64,000 nt of DNA from Bacillota bacterium (GTDB lineage: Bacteria > Bacillota > Clostridia > Acetivibrionales > Acetivibrionaceae), in the NCBI GenBank assembly GCA_023398495.1, contig JAEWSG010000138.1:23421-87420 (forward strand), written 5' to 3'. Shown piece after piece: positions 43,831 to 53,255 of the stretch. The notes under the pieces were generated by a model, which was given only the letters and a program-made list of their open reading frames with translations, searched no databases and was not told where the DNA came from. The position numbers and the translations under genes were made by a program. Each line of letters opens with the position of its first letter. Position 1 is the first letter of the stretch.

Positions 43831-45033
43831 TTATTCTTCCCACCGAAGCAATCTTCTTTCTCCTTCCAGATTCTTAATTTCTGTTATATCTTGACTAGCT
43901 TCCAACACCCCTTTATACTCCCCTTTAGAATTTCTCAATGCAAAATACTGTATCAGAATCATTTTTCCTTTTACATTAATCCAAAACGCTGCTGTATCCT
44001 GCTTACCAGATCGAAACGCATCAACTATTTTATGAACAACATGAACGCTTTCCGGTGGGTGACACTTGTCAACATCCCTCCCTATAACCGCTGGTGATCG
44101 AGGAAATATCCTGTCTTTAGGTCTGGTGAAATATTTTACTCTGTTATTTTCATCAACAAAAGTTAGATCTATGGGTAAAGCGTTAAGCACCAGCATTAGC
44201 TGTTCAAAACTCAATTCCCCGGTTTCAGTCTTAAACTTATACCCCTCAGTAAACTCTGTAATACTACTATTCGTACTATCTGGCTCTATCTGACCATCAA
44301 ATTCCTGTTTTGGACTTATTATAAAAGGAAACTCATATTCCAGGCTTTGCCTTTGCATTTCACTCCACTCATTGTCACTTATAATTTCACTGGATGCAGG
44401 AAAAAGAATTAATTCTTCCTTCTGTACTAAACCATACATAGCAAAAAACAATCCTCCAATTTGTGCATTAAGCTCTGCCTCTGGACAATTTTCAGCTTCA
44501 AGACATTCAATAAGCTTTTTAAGACGTGCCCTTGTCTCGTCATGCAATGACCACATTATTGCCAGCCCATTGAACTTTTCCATCTTTTTCTCAAGGAATG
44601 GAAATAAGATATTTTCCTTTTTCAAATAATGCTGATTAAACTTAAAAAGCTCCTTGATTCTTGGAATCAATTCATCTTTTCTTGTTTGTAAATCCTTTTT
44701 CTTTAATATATCCTTAATATTTTCAAGTTTTTCTTCCAGAGCATGATTCTCCTTCATAAGTAAATCCATAAAGCTATCCTTCTCAGGTCTTTTCCAGGGG
44801 TATGCAATCAAGCTTTTATAAAAGATATTAATAACCTTATCCAGAAAAACAAGTATTTCTTTAGGAGTTGCTCCTTTTTGAACCATGTGGTAAAAAACTC
44901 CAAAAACCTCCTGTGGCTTAACCTTTTCAATATCATCCTTATATTTTAGATAAAGCTCCTTACCATCTAATCTGTTCATAAGTCCTTGTACATACTCAGC
45001 CAAGCGGGTAATCCTGCCCTGATTTTCTTCCAT
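43831..45033 (-). CDS. DUF438 / hemerythrin / PAS protein
   Basis: A 400-residue soluble redox or gas-sensing protein. It has DUF438 at the N-terminus (LYLKYKDDIEKVKPQEVFGVFYHMV), a hemerythrin-like region with spaced His and Glu (FNQHYLKKENILFPFLE, WSLHDETRARL), and a C-terminal PAS domain (IDLTFVDENNRVKYFTRPKDRIFPRSPAVIGRDVDKCHPP). I choose ATG 45033, with AAAGGA upstream; the frame opens at 45090 without a ribosome site. Its neighbours are remnants of a Crp/Fnr regulator and DUF454, a grouping seen around nitrosative or oxidative stress genes in anaerobes. Confidence 0.85.
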   Translation of the reverse strand: MEENQGRITRLAEYVQGLMNRLDGKELYLKYKDDIEKVKPQEVFGVFYHMVQKGATPKEILVFLDKVINIFYKSLIAYPWKRPEKDSFMDLLMKENHALEEKLENIKDILKKKDLQTRKDELIPRIKELFKFNQHYLKKENILFPFLEKKMEKFNGLAIMWSLHDETRARLKKLIECLEAENCPEAELNAQIGGLFFAMYGLVQKEELILFPASSEIISDNEWSEMQRQSLEYEFPFIISPKQEFDGQIEPDSTNSSITEFTEGYKFKTETGELSFEQLMLVLNALPIDLTFVDENNRVKYFTRPKDRIFPRSPAVIGRDVDKCHPPESVHVVHKIVDAFRSGKQDTAAFWINVKGKMILIQYFALRNSKGEYKGVLEASQDITEIKNLEGERRLLRWEE

Positions 45034-45110
45034 GTAAAGAATTCCTTTCTTTTTTGCATAATAAAATACTAATCCATTTTTTTCATTCAACAGAGGACGT
45101 TCTAAAGTTT

Positions 45111-45395
45111 CTAGAGTTTCCTTTTATTATTTCTTTCATTCTTGGTAAGTGTTTTTACTGATAGGATATGAATGGAAACAGTAATGACAATTGCGAACAA
45201 TAGCATTTTAACCCATAAGAACTCAAAAATAATTAATGATGAATATATGGTGGTTACCCACAATATCAGTAGTGATAATATCTTGCCTCTTCTTGGAATT
45301 CCTTTTCCATCCCGGTAGTCCTTAATATATTGTCCCAACCATTTATTTTTCAAAAGCTTATTGTAGAGCTTTCCCGAGCTTTTGGAAAAACAGGC
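45111..45395 (-). pseudogene. DUF454 remnant, N-terminus lost
   Basis: The ORF from TTG 45353 gives 80 residues with KWLGQYIKDYRDGKGIPRRGKI and two membrane helices, the second half of DUF454 (YbaN-like; normally about 120-130). Reading upstream in the same frame gives AACFSKSSGKLYNKLLKN, which also matches DUF454 but lies inside the end of the HTH ORF and ends at a stop codon. The first 50 or so residues are gone. A deletion has joined this gene to the Crp-like gene. Confidence 0.7.
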
Positions 45396-45633
45396 CGCAG
45401 ACTATGTCCAATATCAATACCTTTTTATTTCCAATCATCTCAATAATACCTTCGTCCTGCAAAACACTCAACTTCCTGCTTACCGTTTCTCTTGATATAC
45501 CTATGTAATTGGCTATCCCCTCTCGGCTTAAAGGAAGTTCTACAAGAATCCCTCTGAAGTGCTTTTTCCCGTATCTTTGGGCAAATTCAAGCAAAATTAT
45601 GTTAATACGCGTTTCAATACTTTTCGTACCCAC
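45358..45633 (-). pseudogene. Crp/Fnr-family regulator remnant (HTH domain only)
   Basis: From GTG 45633 the frame encodes 91 residues: a Crp C-terminal domain with SIETRINIILLEFAQRYGKK and the recognition helix region LSREGIANYIGISRETVSRKLSVLQDEGIIE. The roughly 130-residue cyclic-nucleotide-type sensor domain is missing; homology continues a little upstream into the end of the MutS-like gene. It may be an expressed DNA-binding fragment or simply decayed. Confidence 0.65.
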
Positions 45634-45635
45634 GT

Positions 45636-47291
45636 CTAAATTGATTTGGTTAAAAAGTCTTCTGCTTCTGTTATTATTTCTTCCGGAAATCCAATATAAT
45701 CTAAAAGTCTTATTGCATTGCTCGAGGTTGATGCACCATCATATATCTTATAATCAAAAATAATATCATTATCTTTTATTTGCTCACGGAAGTGATAATT
45801 AGCGTATATTTTATCTAGAATTCTTGTAAGCTCAATATCATGGGAGGCAACAACGGCAATACAATTTTTTTTGCTCAAATATCTTAATATCGCTGTTGAT
45901 GCCGCAACTCTTTCTTTTGTATTTGTACCTCTTAAAATTTCATCAATTGTGCAGATAATAAATCTATTTGTGGACAAGTTTTCTATAATTCGCTTCAAAT
46001 ATTTGATTTCTTTAATATAATAACTTTCGCCAAGCATTAAATCATCCCGTACTGCCATAGAAGTAATGATTTGTGCAAACGGCAAACTCATCTTTTTAGC
46101 CATGCATGTCTGAATGCAATGTGCAAGGATTACATTTACGGCAACCGCTTTTATAAATGTTGATTTTCCAGATGCATTTGATCCTGTAATAATACAGTTT
46201 CTATCTATAGTTACTGTATTGCAAACAGGATCATCAATCAGAGGGTGATATACTTCCTCCATTTGAATTATGTGTTCCCCAGTAAATTCCGGAGTGCAAA
46301 AGAAGGGAATACTTGCTCTAAATGAAGCTATGGCTATTGCCATATCAATTTCTCCAACTTTATTATATAACTGCATAAACTCATTTTTCCGTTCTTTTAG
46401 AACACTTATAATTTGACCGTATTTTATAAAATCCCATAAAGTCACGCCAAGTATATAATCGTACATAATTGAAGTTACTTCCCCTGATAAAGATGCGTCT
46501 TTTCTATTTTTCATCATACTGACAATACGTGAAATCTTTTTAAATACTGCCACCTCACTTTTTAAGTCCCCAAACGTACTTTCATACGAGAATTTTTCGG
46601 TATCTGCAATCCTGTCTGCTGTTAATACTAATCCGCCAATACTATAAAGAGTGTCTAACTGAGTGTCATACTTATTCTTGCTTTTTGAATAAACAAACAA
46701 ATTTATGGTAAATAAAATACCTGTAATGCTGAGTAAATCTATTCTCTGTAGAACAATTACCGGAAGGATAGAAACAAACAATAATATCTGCATTAATTGA
46801 TATTTCCAGATTGCTATTTCAAACGCATCCAAGTTTGCCATAAATTTTGGTAAATAATAGCCATGATCATCTTTTCTGAGGCCACATAGAAGTAATTGAA
46901 TTTCTTCTTTCTCCTTATCATTATCTGAAAAAAAACAAATTTTCTTTTCCAATACTTCCATATTTAAATTGTTTTTAGGAGTACAGTGAAGTGAAGAATA
47001 TAAAACCTGTTCACCTACAAAAGAATTGCAACTGTTAATTCTGCAAAATACATTATCCATTTCTAAGTCATTCCATGTAACTTCATCTAATTTTTCATCA
47101 TCAGGTATTGACTTTGAGTATTCTCCCCAATAGTATCCTAGTTTTTCATAGTCATATTTAGCCCTTTCTGGCTTTTTACCAAACTGCTCTTTTATCCATC
47201 TGCGGAGCTTTCGTCTTCTTTTTTTACTTTCATGTATACTTGAAATTGTCATAAAAATCAAAATGCCTGTAATGATTGCTACAAATTGCAT
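45636..47291 (-). CDS. MutS-like ATPase, membrane-associated
   Basis: A 551-residue protein with a MutS-type ATPase at the C-terminus: Walker A ITGSNASGKSTFIK, FICTIDEILRGTNTKERVAAS (Walker B) and VVASHDIELT. It lacks the MutS mismatch-recognition and connector domains. Instead it has an N-terminal membrane helix (FVAIITGILIFMTISSI) and a hydrophobic pair near residues 165-205, so it is not a repair MutS. The start is ATG 47291 with GGAGGG 7 bases upstream. Function unknown; such MutS-related membrane proteins recur in Clostridia. Confidence 0.8.
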   Translation of the reverse strand: MQFVAIITGILIFMTISSIHESKKRRRKLRRWIKEQFGKKPERAKYDYEKLGYYWGEYSKSIPDDEKLDEVTWNDLEMDNVFCRINSCNSFVGEQVLYSSLHCTPKNNLNMEVLEKKICFFSDNDKEKEEIQLLLCGLRKDDHGYYLPKFMANLDAFEIAIWKYQLMQILLFVSILPVIVLQRIDLLSITGILFTINLFVYSKSKNKYDTQLDTLYSIGGLVLTADRIADTEKFSYESTFGDLKSEVAVFKKISRIVSMMKNRKDASLSGEVTSIMYDYILGVTLWDFIKYGQIISVLKERKNEFMQLYNKVGEIDMAIAIASFRASIPFFCTPEFTGEHIIQMEEVYHPLIDDPVCNTVTIDRNCIITGSNASGKSTFIKAVAVNVILAHCIQTCMAKKMSLPFAQIITSMAVRDDLMLGESYYIKEIKYLKRIIENLSTNRFIICTIDEILRGTNTKERVAASTAILRYLSKKNCIAVVASHDIELTRILDKIYANYHFREQIKDNDIIFDYKIYDGASTSSNAIRLLDYIGFPEEIITEAEDFLTKSI

Positions 47292-47363
47292 ATTTGCCCT
47301 CCTATTAAATGTCACAACAAACTGTTCACAATTACTTCGTGAAAGAAGATACAATAACAAAAT

Positions 47364-47684
47364 TTAGTCTCCATAAGGAAGTGCAGCAGGAGAATTTTTG
47401 ATTAAAATGCCGAATTGGTAATAATCTTTATTCCAACCAAAAGTTCCCTTTAATGCCGAATAAACAAGTTCCAGATAAACAGTATCCCCTATTCTTAGAT
47501 ATTGGTTAATTAAACATGATGCACCATAATCTTGTTCAGTAATAAGATATCTTACATTGCCTTTTTGATCACTGGCATTTATACTGCAGTATTCCGCTTT
47601 TTGATTATTCCTGTAAATAAAAAATGTTGCTGTGACTATTATAATTAGTGAAGCTGCGGTAATTAGTGTAATTCTCTTTTTCAT
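47364..47684 (-). CDS. Small exported or membrane-anchored protein, 106 residues
   Basis: One N-terminal membrane helix (ITLITAASLIIIVTATFFIYR) and a roughly 75-residue extracytoplasmic part with two Cys that might form a disulfide. GGAGG precedes ATG. It lies 73 bp upstream of the MutS-like gene on the same strand. No family recognised. Confidence 0.6.
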   Translation of the reverse strand: MKKRITLITAASLIIIVTATFFIYRNNQKAEYCSINASDQKGNVRYLITEQDYGASCLINQYLRIGDTVYLELVYSALKGTFGWNKDYYQFGILIKNSPAALPYGD

Positions 47685-47876
47685 TCATTTACCTCCAAAA
47701 TATAGTACTGGTCTTAATGTCAAATTATTCTATCACAACACATTTCTCCTGTAAATTAGTTTTACATCAAAATACCTGGTAGAAGCAATTCAAAGGTATT
47801 ATGGGGTATAGTTACAAAATCAGGGACCATGCCTTTGGCACATTTCACAAATTTTCAGCGGATGGTTGAAATCGTT

Positions 47877-48071
47877 TTATACCATATATTTCATGTTTCC
47901 GTCTTTTATAAAACTCAACCACCAATTCCAGAATTGAGAATCAAGTGTGTTTCCACCAGGTAGAGAACCTAAAAATTCAACATGATTTGAAGTCAAAATA
48001 TAAATACACCCATAAATAAAAGACATTAGTATTACAAATATAGCATTAACCATAGGATTTTTTATTTTCAT
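47877..48071 (-). CDS. Small membrane protein linked to the XRE regulator
   Basis: A 64-residue protein with one clear membrane helix (AIFVILMSFIYGCIYILTS). Its ATG overlaps the stop of the XRE gene by 4 bp, so it is co-translated with it. XRE-type regulators of this small kind are often paired with a membrane protein whose role is unclear. Confidence 0.65.
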   Translation of the reverse strand: MKIKNPMVNAIFVILMSFIYGCIYILTSNHVEFLGSLPGGNTLDSQFWNWWLSFIKDGNMKYMV

Positions 48072-48280
48072 TTCCTATCACTCTCCTTAAATAAAAATAA
48101 TTCCTCAATTGAAGTATTAAAGTATATTGATAAATCATAAGCAAGCCAAATTGATGGATCAAATTTCCCTGTTTCTATAGCATTTATTGCTTGTCTTGAA
48201 ACACCTACTTTTTCACCAAGTTGTTCTTGGGTAAGCCCTCTTTTTTCCCTTAGGTCTCTAATATTGTTCTTCAATCTCAT
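48068..48280 (-). CDS. XRE-family transcriptional regulator
   Basis: A 70-residue Cro/CI-type HTH protein: IRDLREKRGLTQEQLGEKVGVSRQAINAIETGKFDPSIWLAYDL. The length and C-terminal NTSIEELFLF are typical of the YozG-like group. A perfect palindrome overlapping its promoter suggests autoregulation. Confidence 0.9.
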   Translation of the reverse strand: MRLKNNIRDLREKRGLTQEQLGEKVGVSRQAINAIETGKFDPSIWLAYDLSIYFNTSIEELFLFKESDRK

Positions 48281-48290
48281 TTCACCTCCA

Positions 48291-48308
48291 AGTAAGGTTA
48301 ACCTTACT
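48291..48308. promoter_or_regulatory. Palindromic operator of the XRE gene
   Basis: AGTAAGGTTAACCTTACT is a perfect 18-bp palindrome. A second site, AGTTAACCTTAC at 48340-48351, lies on the other side of the promoter. Two sites bracketing the promoter suit a small XRE repressor. Confidence 0.7.
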
Positions 48309-48311
48309 TAC

Positions 48312-48340
48312 ATGCTAGCACCTCGTTTATCTCGTGTCAA
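48312..48340 (-). promoter_or_regulatory. Promoter of the XRE/membrane-protein pair
   Basis: TTGACA (48335-48340) and TAGCAT (48312-48317) with a 17-bp spacer on the minus strand, flanked by the two operator sites. Confidence 0.6.
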
Positions 48341-48389
48341 GTTAACCTTACATGCAGGGCACATATTATTTAAGTGAAGAAGAATATAC

Positions 48390-48971
48390 TTAACCTATAT
48401 ATGTAGATATTTCATATTTATCATCTTTATCTAAATTTTCCTTGCTGAGGGAACTCATAATAGTCATCAGATATATTCTTGAAATTATAGCTATAGCAGC
48501 TCCTATAAAGCCTATTATCTGGTGATTGATTATAAGTGAGATTGCCAACAGAACAATGGTTATTCCCATTAGGATTATATATGTTCTGTCCTTGCCGACA
48601 TATTTATCAGCAGTCTCCTGATGCTCCATTGCATTGAAATTATAAACTGAGGCCTCCAGAATCTTGTGAAATACTACAAGCTCAATGACTATTACAAATA
48701 AAGGATAGAATAGCAGAGGAAGTAAACTTTCAAATTTATCACCTGCTAAAAATGATATTAGGCCTCCCCCAAAACTTACTAAAACAAGTAGCAGGGCACC
48801 TATCTTAACTCCAGAAAAACTTCCTTCAGAGGAGTTTTCTTTAGAATCTGAAAGAGCTGTCAATACAAGGATCCAACCTACAAAGGCAGGAAGTATGGTA
48901 ATTATTCCATTTGTTATTCTAAAGGTTGCAAAAAAGATTCCCCAGAATATTCTCTTGTAGTCCATTGACAT
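48390..48971 (-). CDS. Polytopic membrane protein, 193 residues
   Basis: About five hydrophobic segments (near residues 8-40, 55-75, 82-105, 130-150, 152-172) and no recognisable catalytic motif. Its start abuts the stop of the next upstream gene, so the two form an operon. Family unknown. Confidence 0.65.
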   Translation of the reverse strand: MSMDYKRIFWGIFFATFRITNGIITILPAFVGWILVLTALSDSKENSSEGSFSGVKIGALLLVLVSFGGGLISFLAGDKFESLLPLLFYPLFVIVIELVVFHKILEASVYNFNAMEHQETADKYVGKDRTYIILMGITIVLLAISLIINHQIIGFIGAAIAIISRIYLMTIMSSLSKENLDKDDKYEISTYIG

Positions 48972-49856
48972 CTAAAACACCTCCCTTGCTTTGATATATC
49001 TATACAAATTCATAAAGCTGTAGTTGTGGTAAATACTATTTACACTATAAATTCTTTGGTTGTAACACTTTCCACCATTATCAGTAAATGTTATCTTTGG
49101 TTGTATGTTAAAAAGGGTATATTCACTGATTATATCATCCGGAGGGCTTATCTTTGTTGTAACATTTAACAAGCTTCCATCCTTAAATGTCATTCCTACT
49201 GCAGTATAGGGATTGCCACCATTTACTTCCCACTGAATTCTATCCTTAAATTTTTCCGTGAGAGGGCTTTCGATAGCAGTAACAGTCAAACCTCCAAGAA
49301 TTTTGTAGCTTGTTTTTCCAGTTCTATCAGATGATACAGATGAAGAAACATCCTTAAGGGGACTTTCTCCAAACATGTGCTCAAAAAGATGGATTTCTCC
49401 AATATCAACTGTCATTTCGCTGGAATCACTAAACAGAATGTTGGCTTGTGTAAGAACTACACCGTCCAGATCTTTTCCTTCCGGCAAATCAATAATCTTG
49501 CAGTACACACTTCTTACGCTGTATCGGCCGTAGATGTCACCTGGTGTATTATTTTGTTCAGAGCCCCAATTGAACGAATTAATATCTCCGTACTCCGATG
49601 CCTGAATATTTAACTCCGGCTCTTCGGGAAATCCAATATCAATTACGACTCTGTCGTCATAAGCGTCAGTAATGTACCCCAAGTTGAATGAATTACCATG
49701 ATAATAATCACTGTCCACATAAACCCCCTGGTCAAAGTAATGTTGAAAGAACACAGGTTTATCCAACTTAATATAGAACACAAGTCCATATCCCACTACT
49801 ACAAAAATCACAACCATCACCAGGACAAACTTAAAAATTCTGTTATTGGTTTTCAC
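48972..49856 (-). CDS. Membrane-anchored extracytoplasmic protein, 294 residues
   Basis: An N-terminal membrane helix (VLVMVVIFVVVGYGLVFYI) followed by about 265 polar residues, rich in beta-type sequence and with little Cys; probably exported. It is directly followed by the 193-residue membrane protein. No family recognised. Confidence 0.6.
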   Translation of the reverse strand: MKTNNRIFKFVLVMVVIFVVVGYGLVFYIKLDKPVFFQHYFDQGVYVDSDYYHGNSFNLGYITDAYDDRVVIDIGFPEEPELNIQASEYGDINSFNWGSEQNNTPGDIYGRYSVRSVYCKIIDLPEGKDLDGVVLTQANILFSDSSEMTVDIGEIHLFEHMFGESPLKDVSSSVSSDRTGKTSYKILGGLTVTAIESPLTEKFKDRIQWEVNGGNPYTAVGMTFKDGSLLNVTTKISPPDDIISEYTLFNIQPKITFTDNGGKCYNQRIYSVNSIYHNYSFMNLYRYIKAREVF

Positions 49857-50001
49857 ATAGCATCACTCACTCCCTAAAACATATCATGCTAATCTACTTA
49901 GTCCACTTATTAATAAATTCATCTCAATTTCCCTTATGGATGCATAAAGCTTGCAAATAAATGTATTGGACTAAGTTCTTTGCTTCTTTTTCTATTTTAT
50001 T

Positions 50002-50119
50002 CTAGTGCTGATTAACAAAAGAAAATTCTAGAATTTAATTTTTGTTAATTAGCAAAAAACATAGGATGTGAATTTTGCACAATTCATTTCTAGAATTGGA
50101 TTATGTTCAAAAGCACTAG
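50002..50119 (+). mobile_element. Family 1 repeat, copy 4 (full length)
   Basis: Complete element: CTAG-TGCTGATTAACAAAAG, palindrome with TTCTAGAA centre, linker ATAGGATGTGAATTTTGC, second palindrome-like arm with TTCTAGAA, then TTCAAAAGCA-CTAG. Both CTAG ends are intact. It lies in a 464-bp gap (49857-50320) that also holds a family 2 repeat. Confidence 0.8.
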
Positions 50120-50159
50120 TAAATTATACCTTAAAACATTCAACAATGCCATTACTATT

Positions 50160-50250
50160 TTGAACGCGATAACGATTTTACATCGCTTCAATTTCCTTGA
50201 TTTATTATCGTGAAAATTCAATTTGTCCTTGTAAAATCATTTTCACGATT
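50160..50250 (-). repeat. Family 2 double-hairpin repeat, inverted copy
   Basis: Reverse complement matches 29631-29723 along its whole length (TTGAACGCGATAACGATTTT at one end, ATTTTCACGATT at the other). Only 41 bp separates it from the family 1 copy. Confidence 0.75.
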
Positions 50251-50320
50251 TGTGTATTTTTGAAATATAGATAACGTATACTAAAGTCAAATCTATATAG
50301 TACCCAAACATTATCTAATT

Positions 50321-50650
50321 TTAAACGTGATCTTCGCATACTTCCATTCTACATTTTGGGCATATGTGGTAATTCCCACCTTTAAATATATAATATATTG
50401 ATACAGGAATAATACCTATTACCAGTAATAGCAAACTCTCTTTTTCTTTTCTTATTGCATAAACATAAGGAATAGCACCAAGAAATATAAGAAATAAAAA
50501 CATAAATAAACTTCCTTTTTCTTTACTTAATGCATAACCACTATAACCACAATTTGGATTCTGGCAGATAATTTTTATCTTTTCCAAGCACAAATGACGT
50601 ATAATTTCAATCAGAACAACTATTACAATAAATATCATAAATGCAATCAT
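50321..50650 (-). CDS. Small zinc-ribbon-type membrane protein, 109 residues
   Basis: N-terminal helix (MIAFMIFIVIVVLIEIIRHL), a CQNPNCGYSG motif, two further hydrophobic segments and a C-terminal ICPKCRMEVCEDH. The four Cys pairs suggest a zinc ribbon split around the membrane helices. No family recognised. Confidence 0.6.
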   Translation of the reverse strand: MIAFMIFIVIVVLIEIIRHLCLEKIKIICQNPNCGYSGYALSKEKGSLFMFLFLIFLGAIPYVYAIRKEKESLLLLVIGIIPVSIYYIFKGGNYHICPKCRMEVCEDHV

Positions 50651-50779
50651 TTCTAGTAGTCTCCTTATATTATCTATAAATTAACAACTCTTATATTATT
50701 ATCGGAAACTTTTAAGAAAAATTCACAAAACAGTTGATATTTATCGCAATATACCCCAAGACCGCGGCATTTAACATTC

Positions 50780-50847
50780 CTAGTGCTTTTGAACATAATT
50801 CATTTCTAGAAATGAATTATGTAAAATGCACATCCTATGTTTTTTTG
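50780..50847 (-). mobile_element. Family 1 repeat, copy 5 (arm A lost)
   Basis: CTAGTGCTTTTGAACATAAT, a perfect palindrome centred on TTCTAGAA, then AAAATGCACATCCTATG and a T-run. The other palindromic arm is missing. The rest of the 50651-51006 gap shows no gene; a short frame at 50895-51131 overlaps the end of the LysR gene and is not supported. Confidence 0.7.
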
Positions 50848-51006
50848 CGTTCAAAGATATATACTAATACAATCCCTCCTATTTATGCCGGAGCTTATGA
50901 TAGGTGGAGATATTCAGCTAATAATTGAATCAGAAAGACCTCGCTGCTTGACGGAGCAATTGATTTTGATGCTCCTGTAAGAAACTTGAACAATCCCAAA
51001 GCTTTG

Positions 51007-51906
51007 TTAGATATATATAGATTTCCAATCGGTAATAAAATCCCTAAACTTTTCTTCAAGGGGTGAAAGGCATCTGTTTTTACAGTAGACCATACTGAAT
51101 TTTCTCTTAAGATCCAAGTTCTGAATTTCATATTGCCTTAGTTGACCTGAAGCAACTTCGTGCTTTACAGCAATTTCTGATACCAAAGCGACACCAACAT
51201 CTAGTGCCACCATTTTTTTAATTGTTTCTAAGCTATCATTTATTGTCTTAGACCCAAACATGGTCATATCCAATTTCTTTTCCTTCAACGCATTTTCTAA
51301 AAGAAGTCTTGTCCCTGAACCTTCTTCCCTGAGCAAAATATCTTCTCCCACCAAACTTTCAATGCTAACAGAGTCTTTAGAATATCTTTTTTCTGTAGAC
51401 GTTATAAGCACTAGTCTATCGTCATAAAAATCTATATACTCAAGGATATCCGAGGGATACTTAGCACCAACAAAACCGAAATTAATCCTGCCGGATAAAA
51501 TCTCTTCTATTACTTCTCTTGAGTCTTTGTGACGAATAGAAAAAACAACTAAAGGATAGTCTTTCTTAAAGTCCTTGACAATGTACGGAAGGAGATACTG
51601 TTCCGGTATTGTGCTGGCATGTATCTCCAAAATTCCTTCAATATCCTCTTTATATCTGCTGATTGCATACTCGGCTTGAGCATAAATGTTAACCAATTCA
51701 AGTGCATAACGATAAAAAAGTATACCTCCTTCAGTTAAGGAAATATTCTTGCTTTTTCTGTTTATTAATTTTATACCCAGTTCATTCTCTAGTTTCTGAA
51801 CATTGCTTGTTACAGTCGGTTGTGAGATAAATAACTCCTCTGCTGCTTTGGAAAAACTATTTTTTTGAGCAACTGCAACAAAGATCTTGACCTGATTAAA
51901 TTCCAT
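51007..51906 (-). CDS. LysR-family transcriptional regulator
   Basis: A 299-residue LysR protein: N-terminal winged helix (FVAVAQKNSFSKAAEELFISQPTVTSNVQKLENELG) and a two-lobed effector domain. It lies 23 bp downstream of the cysteine desulfurase on the same strand, so the two are co-transcribed. It may regulate the divergent yedE operon in response to a sulfur or selenium metabolite (CysL-like), which is inferred from context. Confidence 0.92.
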   Translation of the reverse strand: MEFNQVKIFVAVAQKNSFSKAAEELFISQPTVTSNVQKLENELGIKLINRKSKNISLTEGGILFYRYALELVNIYAQAEYAISRYKEDIEGILEIHASTIPEQYLLPYIVKDFKKDYPLVVFSIRHKDSREVIEEILSGRINFGFVGAKYPSDILEYIDFYDDRLVLITSTEKRYSKDSVSIESLVGEDILLREEGSGTRLLLENALKEKKLDMTMFGSKTINDSLETIKKMVALDVGVALVSEIAVKHEVASGQLRQYEIQNLDLKRKFSMVYCKNRCLSPLEEKFRDFITDWKSIYI

Positions 51907-51929
51907 TTTTTCTCCTTCAATTACTTCAG

Positions 51930-53087
51930 TTACTTCAGTTTATATAAACAATCTGCTGCATATAATATATCTGATTCATCAAGAAAATGGCTCAACCCAA
52001 AACGCACGGTCCCTCTTGGAAAAGTGCCTAAGGTCTTATGTGCAGAAGGTGCGCAGTGCATTCCACTTCGTGTCATAATTCCAAATTCCGATGCGAGACG
52101 GTGTGCCATCTCTGCATTGTCGTTAATCTTAAAATTGATAGAGATAACTGCCGTTCTTCCTTCTAACCCCTTCTTCCCAATTACTTCAACATGATTCATA
52201 TTCATTAGTTGTTCCAAAAAGATGGACATCAGTTGCATCTCTTTTTCATAAATCTCTTGAATTCCTATTTCTTGAATATATTTTAGCGAAGCATTTAGTC
52301 CATAAATACCAGGCACATTCAGAGTACCCGCTTCAAACTTATCCGGCATGTAGGAAGGCTGTATTTCTGTATCAGACAAACTTCCCGTGCCCCCTTCGAT
52401 AAATGTAGAGAGCTCATTAGACAGTTCATCTCTCACCAAAAAACCACCTATCCCTTGGGGTCCTAGTAATCCTTTGTGTCCAGTAAAAGCTATGGCATCC
52501 GCATACAACGCATCAAAATCGACCGTTATACACCCCGCCGTTTGAGCAGTATCCACAATAAACCAAAGATCTTTTTCTTTACAAATCCTACCTACCTCTG
52601 CTAAATCTAAAATGGTTCCACAAACATTAGAAGCATGCGTCATAACTACTCCCTTTGTATTAGAACGGATTAAAGGAAGTAAATCTGTAACATCAAGGCT
52701 ACCGTCATTTTTACACAAAACTCTTGAAAATGTAATCCCTCTCTCTTCAAGAGCACTCAGCGTTCTCATAACTGCATTATGCTCCATTGAAGAAACTATC
52801 ACATGGTCTCCACTTTTAAAAAGCCCTTTTATCAACACATTAAGGCTCTCTGTAATATTCTTTGTAAATACAACATTTTCTGGCTTGTTAAAGCCAAAAA
52901 GCAAACACACCAATTCCCGCGTTTCAAAAATCACATTTTCCACTTCAAAAGAAGCTACATAAGCCCCTCGATTGGCATTTGCACCTATATTAATCAAATA
53001 CTCATACACTTTTTCAGCAACTCCAGGAGCCTTTGGAAAAGACGTTGCTCCACTGTCCATGTAAATTCTATTCATTATACACCTCAA
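51930..53087 (-). CDS. Cysteine desulfurase-family protein (selenium/sulfur locus)
   Basis: A 385-residue class V PLP enzyme of the TIGR01977 type: IYMDSGATSFPKAPGV, PLP-Lys in FTGHKGLLGPQGIGG, and RSGMHCAPSAH with the catalytic Cys. It is divergent from a yedE-yedF-DUF3343 operon, a combination tied to selenium mobilisation in anaerobes. It may release Se or S from (seleno)cysteine for the carrier proteins. It is related to, but distinct from, the PLP enzyme in the NRPS cluster. Confidence 0.88.
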   Translation of the reverse strand: MRCIMNRIYMDSGATSFPKAPGVAEKVYEYLINIGANANRGAYVASFEVENVIFETRELVCLLFGFNKPENVVFTKNITESLNVLIKGLFKSGDHVIVSSMEHNAVMRTLSALEERGITFSRVLCKNDGSLDVTDLLPLIRSNTKGVVMTHASNVCGTILDLAEVGRICKEKDLWFIVDTAQTAGCITVDFDALYADAIAFTGHKGLLGPQGIGGFLVRDELSNELSTFIEGGTGSLSDTEIQPSYMPDKFEAGTLNVPGIYGLNASLKYIQEIGIQEIYEKEMQLMSIFLEQLMNMNHVEVIGKKGLEGRTAVISINFKINDNAEMAHRLASEFGIMTRSGMHCAPSAHKTLGTFPRGTVRFGLSHFLDESDILYAADCLYKLK

Positions 53088-53255
53088 GTATCATTATCTC
53101 TAAATATTATACAGTAGAATGATTTTATAAAGCAATTTGTATTTCAACTCATAATACTTCATCCCCTTATTATTTGTTTTTGTTATTTTACTATTGGTAT
53201 AAGCATTGTTAAAATTATATAGATATTTATGTTTTTTAGGGGGATAGTTTATTTC

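Noticed and set aside
50895..51131. A 78-residue ORF overlapping the end of the LysR gene
   Set aside because: It lies on the same strand as the clear LysR frame but in another frame, without a ribosome site or recognisable sequence.
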